From: an uncultured Thiothrix sp.
GTDB lineage: Bacteria; Pseudomonadota; Gammaproteobacteria; Poriferisulfidales; GCA-002705445
Assembly: GCA_902624655.1 (NCBI GenBank)
Contig: CACNYJ010000002.1
Span: 1 to 64,000 of the forward strand
Length of the DNA: 64,000 bases
Reading direction: 5' to 3'
The notes beneath the pieces were generated by a model. The model was not told the origin of the DNA and searched no databases. It saw only the letters and a program-made list of their open reading frames with translations. Within the stretch, counting starts at the first letter, position 1. The number at the start of each line of letters is the position of its first letter. This document shows, one piece after another, positions 8,973 through 16,592 of this stretch. The position numbers and the translations under genes are program-made.

Positions 8973-9971
8973 CTATTTTTGATACTTATTTACTGCTTTA
9001 ACATGATCTTGATAATTTTTTGAAAAAACATGTTTCCCATTTTTGTTTGCAACAAAGTATAAGTAGTCGCTTATAATTGGTTTACTTGCTGCTTTAATTG
9101 AACTCTCTCCTGGCGAGCATATAGGAGTTTTAGGTAAACCATTAATTTTGTATGTATTATATTCGTTTTTTTCATTTAAATCTTTTTTTGTAATATTCCC
9201 TTTGTAATTTTTCATGCCATAAATTACAGTAGGGTCAGCTTGTAGTCTCATTTTTTTATTTAATCTATTTATAAAAACGCTTGCAACTATAGGTTTTTCT
9301 TGCTCATTAGCTGTTTCTTTTTCAATAATTGAGGCCATTATTAGCATCTCATACGGTGATTTGTATGGCAGAGAAAAATCTCTCTCACGCCAATAGTGTA
9401 ATAGAATGTTTTCCATTTTATTTTGACAGGTTGTCAAGAATTCTTCGAAAGTAATTCCTGCAGAAAATTTGTATGTATCAGGGAAACATAAGCCCTCTAA
9501 AGAGGGATATCGCAGTTGAGATAAATAGGTTTTCTCATATTTATCATCAAACTCAGAGCTATTGATACTTTTGTTTTTATATAAAATTTTTTTTATTTCT
9601 CTATAAGTTGTACCTTCGAATAGAGTAATACTTTCCTGCAATAAATTTCCTTTCACAAGTTTTACTAAAAAACTAAATTCAGAATCATTACTTTTGATCA
9701 AATATTTGCCGTTAAGAAAAACAGGATTATAATTATATAGATAAGCAAGAACTTTAAATCTAAAAATTGAATCTATATAACCTTTTTTATATAAATTAAA
9801 AATTGTATTACTTACAGTATCTCCCTTTTTTACTATAATTATATTTGAAATATTATTTTTATATGGACTATTTTTAAATGAAAAATTTAAAAACGATAGA
9901 AATAATAAAATCAATATTGAAACTATAAAGAAAAAATACTTTAAGACTTTATAATTATATAAGTTTTTCAT
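8973..9971 (-). CDS. mltG: Endolytic transglycosylase MltG (YceG family)
   Basis: Membrane-anchored lytic transglycosylase that cuts nascent glycan strands and helps terminate peptidoglycan polymerisation. The 332-residue sequence has an N-terminal membrane anchor (about 9-30), a LysM-like stretch (about 43-105), and the YceG catalytic domain with MASIIEKETANEQEKPIVAS holding the catalytic glutamate (about 216-220), followed by RLQADPTVIYGM and PIANPG-equivalent PICSPG. The start overlaps pabC by 4 bases (ATGA). Standard gammaproteobacterial pabC-mltG-tmk context. Confidence 0.94.
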   Translation of the reverse strand: MKNLYNYKVLKYFFFIVSILILLFLSFLNFSFKNSPYKNNISNIIIVKKGDTVSNTIFNLYKKGYIDSIFRFKVLAYLYNYNPVFLNGKYLIKSNDSEFSFLVKLVKGNLLQESITLFEGTTYREIKKILYKNKSINSSEFDDKYEKTYLSQLRYPSLEGLCFPDTYKFSAGITFEEFLTTCQNKMENILLHYWRERDFSLPYKSPYEMLIMASIIEKETANEQEKPIVASVFINRLNKKMRLQADPTVIYGMKNYKGNITKKDLNEKNEYNTYKINGLPKTPICSPGESSIKAASKPIISDYLYFVANKNGKHVFSKNYQDHVKAVNKYQK

Positions 9972-10771
9972 TCTTCTAATAATACACGAAGTTTTTGAAT
10001 TAAATTATTTTTTTTATATTTTATATCATTTATTGATTTTATGTTCCAAATTTGACGTATAGAATTGCAAAAAAAAGCAGCATCAAAATTATTTATACTA
10101 TTTTTTTTTATATTTAAAGTTTTAACAGAAATTTTATTTTTTTTTAAAGTGCTTATTATTATTTTTTTCATAATACCATCGACGCCAACATTATTTAGCT
10201 TTGGTGTATAGAATTCATTTTTCTTGATAAAAAATATATTACTTGATGTTCCTTCAATAATATTATCTTTATCATCACATAAAATAACTTCAGGGTAACT
10301 TTTTGAAATTTCACTTGTTGCAATAATATTATCTACTTTATTGGAATGTTTAATATTATCTAGATTGAAATTTCTAGATATTTTTGTTTTTGCAAATTTT
10401 GTTTTTACGCCATGAGTGTAGTAGCTGTTTGGATATTTTGGAATTCGTGATGTTGTAATAACAATATTAGGTTTATTGGCTAATTCAATATCGTATCCTC
10501 TTTTTTTTGCAATTCCTCGGGAAATATTTATGCAAAGAATACAGTTTTTTTGATCTTTCAAAGCTTTTTTTATTTGATTTTTTAGTGCGTCCTCATCAAA
10601 GTTTTTTATTTTAAGATTACTAATTCCTTTATTGAGTCTTTTTAAGTGAAATTTTATATTTATAGGTTTTTTTTCTTTAACTAAGATTGTTTCAAATACT
10701 GCATCTCCATATAAAAAACCCCTATCAAATATGCTAATACTTGATCCAGCTTTACCGTTTATTAAATTCAT
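9968..10771 (-). CDS. pabC: Aminodeoxychorismate lyase
   Basis: PLP enzyme of fold type IV that removes pyruvate from aminodeoxychorismate to give 4-aminobenzoate. The 267-residue sequence starts with the conserved block SISIFDRGFLYGDAVFET and carries the PLP lysine in LDNIKHSNKVDNIIA (about 147-161), with the later EGTSSNIFF (about 178-186) contacting cofactor phosphate. It lies directly after fabF (3-base gap) and overlaps mltG. It complements pabB at 4306-5655. Branched-chain and D-amino acid aminotransferases share the fold, but length, motif and context all favour PabC. Confidence 0.9.
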   Translation of the reverse strand: MNLINGKAGSSISIFDRGFLYGDAVFETILVKEKKPINIKFHLKRLNKGISNLKIKNFDEDALKNQIKKALKDQKNCILCINISRGIAKKRGYDIELANKPNIVITTSRIPKYPNSYYTHGVKTKFAKTKISRNFNLDNIKHSNKVDNIIATSEISKSYPEVILCDDKDNIIEGTSSNIFFIKKNEFYTPKLNNVGVDGIMKKIIISTLKKNKISVKTLNIKKNSINNFDAAFFCNSIRQIWNIKSINDIKYKKNNLIQKLRVLLEE

Positions 10772-10774
10772 AAA

Positions 10775-12025
10775 TTAAATTCGCTTGAAAACTAACGTCC
10801 CATTTGTACCACCAAAACCAAAAGAATTTGACATACTTACATCAATTTTTGCTTCCCTTGCTGAATTTGGAACATAGTCTAAATCACATTCTGGATCTTG
10901 GTCATGCAAATTTATAGTTGGTGGAATAACGTTGTCCCTTATAGATAAGACGCTAAATACAGCCTCAACACCTCCAGCAGCTCCTAAAAGATGCCCAATC
11001 ATTGATTTTGTTGAACTTACTGGAGTATTCTTTGCGTTTTCGATTCCAAGTGCTGCTTTAATTGCATCAGACTCAGCTTTGTCTCCAGCAGGTGTTGATG
11101 TTCCATGAGCGTTTATATAATCAATATCATTTTGATTTAGTGATGCTTCCTTTATGGCTTCTTGCATGCATTTAGAGGCTCCTACCCCACCTGCAGCTGG
11201 CTGTGTCATATGATGTGCATCACTATTCATTCCAAAACCAACAAGCTCGCAATAAATTTTTGCATCTCTTTTTTTGGCGGTTTCGTAATCTTCCAAAACC
11301 AAAATACCTGCTCCATCACCTAATACAAAACCATTTCTATTCACATCCCACGGTCTACTTGCAGTTTCTGGATCATCGTTATTTGTGGAACACAGAGCTT
11401 TAGCTGAGGCAAATCCTCCTATACCAAGCGGGCAAGTTGCCATTTCTGCTCCGCCAGCAATCATACAATCAACATAACCGTGTTTTATCAATCTAGCGGC
11501 GTCACCAATACTGTGTGTACCTGTTGCACATGCAGATACTAGGGACATATTGGGCCCTGTTATACCGTATTTTATAGAGAGATTTCCTGAAACCATGTTA
11601 ATAATTGAACTTGGGACAAAAAAAGGTGAAATTTTTCTCGGCCCACTTTGTAAAAAGTTTCCATAATTTCTCTCAATATAAGGAAGACCCCCTATACCTG
11701 AGCCAATAGAAATTCCAATTTTATCTGCATTGGATTCACTTATTTGTAAACCTGAATCTTCAATAGCCATAACACTTGCGCCAATACCATAATGAATAAA
11801 GGTATCCATTTTTTTTTGTTCTTTTGCAGTAATATAATCGTCCGCGTTAAAATCTACTACCGACCCTGATATTTGAACTGAAAATGAGCTTGCATCAAAA
11901 GAATCAATTTTTCTTATGCCGCTGACGCCTTCTTTTATGTTGTTCCATGCTTTTTCTATAGATGAGCCGACTGGTGAAACTAATCCTAATCCAGTTACTA
12001 CAACGCGTCTTATCTTTTCTGTCAT
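10775..12025 (-). CDS. fabF: 3-oxoacyl-ACP synthase II
   Basis: Elongating condensing enzyme of type II fatty acid synthesis, including temperature-responsive elongation to cis-vaccenate. The 416-residue sequence has the active-site Cys in VSACATGTHSIGDAARLI (about 161-178), and the two histidines in NAHGTSTPAGD (about 304-314) and SMIGHLLGAAGGVEAV (about 340-355), as well as the C-terminal glycine-rich NSFGFGGTNG. Placed 36 bases after acpP, the usual fabD-fabG-acpP-fabF order. Confidence 0.98.
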   Translation of the reverse strand: MTEKIRRVVVTGLGLVSPVGSSIEKAWNNIKEGVSGIRKIDSFDASSFSVQISGSVVDFNADDYITAKEQKKMDTFIHYGIGASVMAIEDSGLQISESNADKIGISIGSGIGGLPYIERNYGNFLQSGPRKISPFFVPSSIINMVSGNLSIKYGITGPNMSLVSACATGTHSIGDAARLIKHGYVDCMIAGGAEMATCPLGIGGFASAKALCSTNNDDPETASRPWDVNRNGFVLGDGAGILVLEDYETAKKRDAKIYCELVGFGMNSDAHHMTQPAAGGVGASKCMQEAIKEASLNQNDIDYINAHGTSTPAGDKAESDAIKAALGIENAKNTPVSSTKSMIGHLLGAAGGVEAVFSVLSIRDNVIPPTINLHDQDPECDLDYVPNSAREAKIDVSMSNSFGFGGTNGTLVFKRI

Positions 12026-12061
12026 CTTAATTAATTTGATAAATTAGGTATTCTAATAAAG

Positions 12062-12295
12062 TTACTTACTGTTAGCATTTACGTAAGCGTTTGCTTGTGC
12101 AACAGTGGTTATTTTTTCTGCTTCCTCATCTGGGATTTCGCAATCAAATTCTTCTTCAAGTGCCATTACTAACTCGACAGTATCGAGAGAATCTGCACCT
12201 AAATCATCCACAAAGGAAGCGTTATCCGTGATTTGCTCTTCCTTAACTCCAAGTTGTTCCATTATTACTTTCTTTACTCTATCTTCATTGCTCAT
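12062..12295 (-). CDS. acpP: Acyl carrier protein
   Basis: Small acidic carrier of growing fatty acyl chains. The 77-residue product is almost canonical: [19 protein letters not shown] carries the phosphopantetheine-accepting serine (residue about 36) in DSLD. The ATG at 12295 is preceded by a purine-rich ribosome site (GGGGAC). The gene is noticeably less diverged than its neighbours, as expected for a highly expressed protein. Located between fabG (82-base gap) and fabF (36-base gap). Confidence 0.98.
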   Translation of the reverse strand: MSNEDRVKKVIMEQLGVKEEQITDNASFVDDLGADSLDTVELVMALEEEFDCEIPDEEAEKITTVAQANAYVNANSK

Positions 12296-12377
12296 GATGT
12301 CCCCTATTGGTTATAAAGCTATTTTAAAAAAACTCGCTCATTCTATTAAATAAATGCTAGATAATCCACGATTTTTA

Positions 12378-13118
12378 TTACATGTATAAACCACCATTCA
12401 CATGAATCGTTTCTCCAGTTATATAACTAGCCTTGTCAGAGGCTAAAAAAGCTACCATATATGCAATATCTTCAGCTTTACCCATTTTAGCCATTGGAAT
12501 ACCATTTGAAATTTGTTCCTTCTGAGTTTCATTTAGCCGATCCGTCATATCAGTTTCTATGAAGCCTGGTGAAACACAATTAACAGTTATTCCTCTCGTT
12601 GCAACCTCTTTTGATAATGATTTACAAAATCCAATCATACCAGATTTTGAGCTTACATAGTTAGTCTGGCCTGCATTCCCAGTACTTGCAACAACAGATG
12701 AGATGCAAATAATTCGACCTTTTTTCTTCTTTATCATAGGTTTAACAAATACTTTTGATATCAAATATAAAGAGTTGAGATTGGTGTTTATTGTCTCAAA
12801 CCATTGTTCATCAGACATTCTAATTAGCAAATTATCATTTGTTATGCCTGCATTATTTACTAGTACGTCCGGGGTTTCTGAATAATCACTATTAATGTCA
12901 CTATATAGCTTTTCGATTGAATCTTTATCTTTAATGTTTAAAACGTATGCAGATCCCTCTATCCTACTGGATTCCATTTCCTTTTTTAAAATGCCGACTG
13001 ACTTTTCATTTGTTCCAGTGCCGATTATAAGAAAATCACTTTTTGCTAATTCTTTTGCAATTGCAAGGCCAATTCCTCTAGTTGCTCCCGTTACAAGAGC
13101 TATTTTTTTACTATTCAT
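12378..13118 (-). CDS. fabG: 3-oxoacyl-ACP reductase
   Basis: NADPH-dependent short-chain dehydrogenase that reduces beta-ketoacyl-ACP. The 246-residue protein has the cofactor loop TGATRGIGLAIA (about 10-21), NNAGIT (about 88-93), and catalytic serine, tyrosine and lysine in ISSVVASTGNAGQTNYVSSK (about 138-157), and ends with the family HVNGGLYM. The start overlaps fabD by 4 bases. Many SDRs look alike; operon position between fabD and acpP fixes the assignment. Confidence 0.96.
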   Translation of the reverse strand: MNSKKIALVTGATRGIGLAIAKELAKSDFLIIGTGTNEKSVGILKKEMESSRIEGSAYVLNIKDKDSIEKLYSDINSDYSETPDVLVNNAGITNDNLLIRMSDEQWFETINTNLNSLYLISKVFVKPMIKKKKGRIICISSVVASTGNAGQTNYVSSKSGMIGFCKSLSKEVATRGITVNCVSPGFIETDMTDRLNETQKEQISNGIPMAKMGKAEDIAYMVAFLASDKASYITGETIHVNGGLYM

Positions 13119-14041
13119 ATATTTCCCACAGTTTCTAAAGCTGTTTCTAAACTATTTGAATCGGATACTGACAGAGATTTTATACTATTATCAATTCTTT
13201 TGTTAAAAGATGTTAAGACTTTTCCTGGTCCTAGTTCAAGGAGTGTATCAACACCTTGCTGCTCCATAAATTCAACAGTCTCAACCCATCTAACTGAAGA
13301 ATACAGTTGTCGAACTAGAGCATCTTTTATCATATCCCCATCTTCTTCTACTTTCACGTCAACATTATTAATTACAGGGATGCTTGGTTTTAAGATTTTA
13401 ATATCTTTTATAAAATCCATAAAAACTGATGATTGCTCCTTCATTAAAAAAGAGTGTGCGGCTACACTGACTGGAATGGGTATAACCTTCTTTGCTTTTT
13501 TTGAAACTGATAAATCAGACAATCTTTTTACCCCTTTTTCCGTTCCAGAGATAACAATTTGTCCAGGAGCATTTATATTTGCAATGCTAACGTCATCAAA
13601 ATTATTTTCTTCGTAAATATTTTTTAAATCTTCAAAATCAATTCCAATGATTGCTGCCATCTTTCCATTCGGTGCTGCTTTCATACACTCTGCTCTTTTT
13701 TTCACAAGCTTTATCGCATCTTTAAACTTAATAGAATTTGAAGCACACAAAGCTGTATATTCTCCGAAACTATGTCCTGCTAAATAAATTGGAAGTTCAC
13801 CGCCCTCATCGTTCCAAATCTTCCAGATTGAATATGCTGAACAAAGCATGATGGGTTGAGTAAATTCCGTATCATTAATTTTTGATTCGGGTCCGTTTTT
13901 GGTAATTTTCCATAAATCACAGGATAGCAGGTCTGAGGCTTCTTCGAATACTTCAGAAATAACCTTATATGAAGATTTTAGATCTTTTAGCATGCCAATA
14001 CTTTGGGATCCTTGGCCAGGAAATAATACTCCGAGACTCAT
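13115..14041 (-). CDS. fabD: Malonyl-CoA:ACP transacylase
   Basis: Transfers malonyl groups from CoA to ACP to start fatty acid elongation. The 308-residue sequence has FPGQGSQSIGM near the N-terminus, the nucleophile motif GHSFGEYTA (about 90-98; the usual GHSLGEYSA), and the catalytic histidine in VSVAAHSFLM (about 197-206). A clear AGAGGAAAA ribosome site precedes the ATG at 14041. The plsX, fabH and rpmF genes that often lie upstream are not here; instead the gene is divergent from infA across 148 bases. Confidence 0.96.
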   Translation of the reverse strand: MSLGVLFPGQGSQSIGMLKDLKSSYKVISEVFEEASDLLSCDLWKITKNGPESKINDTEFTQPIMLCSAYSIWKIWNDEGGELPIYLAGHSFGEYTALCASNSIKFKDAIKLVKKRAECMKAAPNGKMAAIIGIDFEDLKNIYEENNFDDVSIANINAPGQIVISGTEKGVKRLSDLSVSKKAKKVIPIPVSVAAHSFLMKEQSSVFMDFIKDIKILKPSIPVINNVDVKVEEDGDMIKDALVRQLYSSVRWVETVEFMEQQGVDTLLELGPGKVLTSFNKRIDNSIKSLSVSDSNSLETALETVGNI

Positions 14042-14189
14042 CTAGCTTTTCCTCTTAAATTTAAGCATATCAATTAAATTATCGCACAAGCTTTATTTCT
14101 ATTAAAAACAAAAATCTGTTATATTTGTAATAAGTTTTTTAACGTAAAATTAAAAATAATACAATATTTAATTTAAAAAAATAAAATTT

Positions 14190-14408
14190 ATGGCAAAAGA
14201 AGAGCATATTGAAATGGAGGGTACTGTTGTCGAAACATTGCCGAATACAATGTTTAGAGTTGAATTAGAAAATGGACACATTGTAACAGCACATATTTCA
14301 GGAAAAATGCGAAAAAACTATATTAGAATATTAACTGGAGACAAGGTGACTGTAGCATTAACTCCATATGACCTTTCAAAAGGAAGAATTACTTTTCGCG
14401 ATAGATAA
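14190..14408 (+). CDS. infA: Translation initiation factor IF-1
   Basis: Binds the ribosomal A site during initiation. The 72-residue product is the exact standard length and near-identical to the family: [38 protein letters not shown] and [13 protein letters not shown] form the OB fold. ATG at 14190 in an AT-rich leader without a strong ribosome site. The 148-base gap to fabD is the longest intergenic stretch in the window and probably contains promoters for both genes, although I see no unambiguous pair of hexamers. Confidence 0.98.
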   Translation: MAKEEHIEMEGTVVETLPNTMFRVELENGHIVTAHISGKMRKNYIRILTGDKVTVALTPYDLSKGRITFRDR

Positions 14409-14428
14409 ATTTATAAATTTTTATACTA

Positions 14429-14881
14429 ATGTCATGGACTCCTCATATTACCGTAGCTTCTGTTATTGAAAATAATAATAAATATTTGTTTGTTGAAGAG
14501 TTTGTTCAAGATCTTGTGGTTCTAAATCAACCAGCTGGGCACTTGGAGGAAAACGAGACTATCGAAGAAGCCTGTGCCCGTGAAGTTCTAGAAGAAACTG
14601 CATACAGAGTAAAGGTTGATTATCTAATAAGCATATACCAAGAGCGAAGAAAAAATTCTCCTGATATGTGGTTAAGGTTTTGTTTTAAATGCACTATAAA
14701 AGATGAAGTTTTCAATAGAGAGCTTGATAAAAATATTATTAGAAAAGTTTGGCTAACCAAAGATGATATCCTAAATCAAAATTATAATCTTAGAAGTAAT
14801 ATGGTCTTGAAATGTATCAATGATTATGAATCAGGACTAAGATACCCAAATGAGATTATTCAATCATCTCTTGAAAAATGA
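14429..14881 (+). CDS. nudJ: Nudix hydrolase, NudJ-like
   Basis: A 150-residue Nudix pyrophosphohydrolase. The Nudix box reads GHLEENETIEEACAREVLEE (about 36-55) followed by TAYRV, with all metal-binding glutamates in place; alanine where many relatives have glycine is usual in gammaproteobacterial NudJ homologues. E. coli NudJ acts on thiamine pyrimidine pyrophosphates and nucleoside di/triphosphates; the true substrate here is unknown. It lies 20 bases after infA and overlaps mnmA by 4 bases, the usual nudJ-mnmA-hflD order. Confidence 0.85.
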   Translation: MSWTPHITVASVIENNNKYLFVEEFVQDLVVLNQPAGHLEENETIEEACAREVLEETAYRVKVDYLISIYQERRKNSPDMWLRFCFKCTIKDEVFNRELDKNIIRKVWLTKDDILNQNYNLRSNMVLKCINDYESGLRYPNEIIQSSLEK

Positions 14882-15975
14882 AAAGTAAAATTTTAATTGG
14901 GCTTTCTGGCGGTGTTGATTCCTCTGTGTCACTAAAAATTCTTAAGGAGCAGGGATATTTTGTTGAAGCACTATATATGAAAAATTGGGATGAAGATGAT
15001 AAATCAAGTGGCTGTAATGCTGCTGAAGAATTAGAATACGCTATAGATGTGTGTGACAAACTTAATGTTAAGTTAAATACAGCAAACTTTTCTGACGAAT
15101 ATTGGAATAAAATATTTTTAAATTTTATTGAGAACTATAAAAGTGGCTACACACCAAATCCTGATATTTTGTGTAATAAGTATATAAAATTTAAAGTTTT
15201 TGTAGATCATGCAAAGGCTCTTGGTTTCGATAAAATTGCTACAGGTCACTATGCAAAGATAACAAAAAAAAATAATAATTATTTCTTAGATAAACCGAAG
15301 GATAGTAGCAAGGACCAAACATACTTCTTGCATAGTCTTGATCAAAGTCAGTTAAAAAATGTTATTTTTCCTTTATCGAACTATAAAAAAGATGATGTAA
15401 AAAAAATTGCAAAGAAAAGTAATTTTAAATCTTATTCAAAAAAGGAAAGTATGGGGATATGCTTTATTGGAAATAAAAAATTTAGAGACTTTATAAAGAA
15501 ATATATAAAAAATAAACCGGGCCTAATTTACAACGATAAAAATGAGGTTTTAGGCGAGCATAATGGTATGTTCTATACGACAATCGGTCAAAGAGAAGGT
15601 ATTGGTATTGGTGGTGTAAAGAATACTAAAAATTTACCTTGGTATGTTTATAAGAAGGATATAAATAATAATGCACTATATGTGTGTCAAGGCAATCAAA
15701 ATAAATTATTATTTTCTAATTTAATTTATCTAGAAAATATTAATATTATTACAAATAATAGAAATGATATATTAGATACTAATCTTTTATGCCAAATTAG
15801 ACATTTAGGCGAAAAATATCCTTGCAGTGTCACCGAGGCAGATAATAAGCTAGTTGTAAATACAATTAGCCCAATAAGAGCTGTCGCTCCTGGGCAATCT
15901 CTAGTTCTATATGATAAAGAAAATTTATGTATGGGAGGCGGAATAATTTCTAATGCTAAATTCAACAACAATTAG
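14878..15975 (+). CDS. mnmA: tRNA-specific 2-thiouridylase MnmA
   Basis: Inserts sulfur at U34 of tRNAs for Lys, Glu and Gln, using ATP and persulfide from the sulfur relay. The 365-residue sequence has the PP-loop LIGLSGGVDSSVSL (about 5-18), the first catalytic Cys in NPDILCNKYIKF (about 94-105) and the second in MGICFIGNKKFRDF (about 196-209), with DQTYFLH between. ATG at 14878 overlaps the Nudix stop. It overlaps hflD by 23 bases at the end. Confidence 0.96.
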   Translation: MKSKILIGLSGGVDSSVSLKILKEQGYFVEALYMKNWDEDDKSSGCNAAEELEYAIDVCDKLNVKLNTANFSDEYWNKIFLNFIENYKSGYTPNPDILCNKYIKFKVFVDHAKALGFDKIATGHYAKITKKNNNYFLDKPKDSSKDQTYFLHSLDQSQLKNVIFPLSNYKKDDVKKIAKKSNFKSYSKKESMGICFIGNKKFRDFIKKYIKNKPGLIYNDKNEVLGEHNGMFYTTIGQREGIGIGGVKNTKNLPWYVYKKDINNNALYVCQGNQNKLLFSNLIYLENINIITNNRNDILDTNLLCQIRHLGEKYPCSVTEADNKLVVNTISPIRAVAPGQSLVLYDKENLCMGGGIISNAKFNNN

Positions 15976-16570
15976 TCACGATTACATCATAGCCCTTTCT
16001 GCGATAGTTCAAAGCGCGTTTATAGTTAATAAACTAGCAACCTCTGAATATGAAGCTGATGAAGATTCCATAATATTATTGAAGAGCATCTATAAAACAA
16101 ACACTTTCGACTCTATATCAATTTATGAAAATAAAAGAAATATCGCTGGTGGTCTAAAAATTTTAAAAGACATCTTGATGGGTAAAAATGATTTCTTTTT
16201 AATGAATATTCAGAAATATGCTTTATCGATGATGCTAGTTCAAAAAAATATTAGTAAAATCAATGATTTACAAAATTTAATCAGAAAAAAAATTGATAAT
16301 TATGAAGAAGATAGTATGATGGCTACAAATTTTGACGACCTTATAGCATATTCAGAGAACATATATAAAGCATATGTTGCGATAATAAGGCCCAAAGTCG
16401 TCATATCGGGCAAAAAGGAGTATCTTGAAAAGAACTCCCCTCTGATAAGAGCATTGCTACTGAGTGGAATAAGAGCTGCATTTCTGTGGAGTTATCATGG
16501 AGGTTCAAAGTGGCAGCTTATGTTTAGGAGAAGTGAAATTTTAAATAAATGCAATAAGTTTTTTATTTAA
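15953..16570 (+). CDS. hflD: HflD family high-frequency lysogenization protein homolog
   Basis: A 205-residue, mostly helical protein of the HflD family, a gammaproteobacterial marker always found after mnmA. Seen are the typical start DYIIALSAIVQSAFIVNKLA and the C-terminal GIRAAFLWSYHGGSKWQLMF with the conserved W..GG..WQ block (about 179-195). E. coli HflD is a membrane-associated protein that interacts with phage lambda CII; its house-keeping role is unclear. The start lies 23 bases inside mnmA. In E. coli purB follows directly; here acnA follows after 22 bases and purB is 4.1 kb away. Confidence 0.9.
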   Translation: MLNSTTISHDYIIALSAIVQSAFIVNKLATSEYEADEDSIILLKSIYKTNTFDSISIYENKRNIAGGLKILKDILMGKNDFFLMNIQKYALSMMLVQKNISKINDLQNLIRKKIDNYEEDSMMATNFDDLIAYSENIYKAYVAIIRPKVVISGKKEYLEKNSPLIRALLLSGIRAAFLWSYHGGSKWQLMFRRSEILNKCNKFFI

Positions 16571-16592
16571 TTTTAGACAAGGAAAAATTTTA

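Noticed and set aside
12105-12353. Plus-strand frame opposite acpP
   Set aside because: Serine-rich antisense translation of a highly conserved gene; a typical codon-bias shadow.
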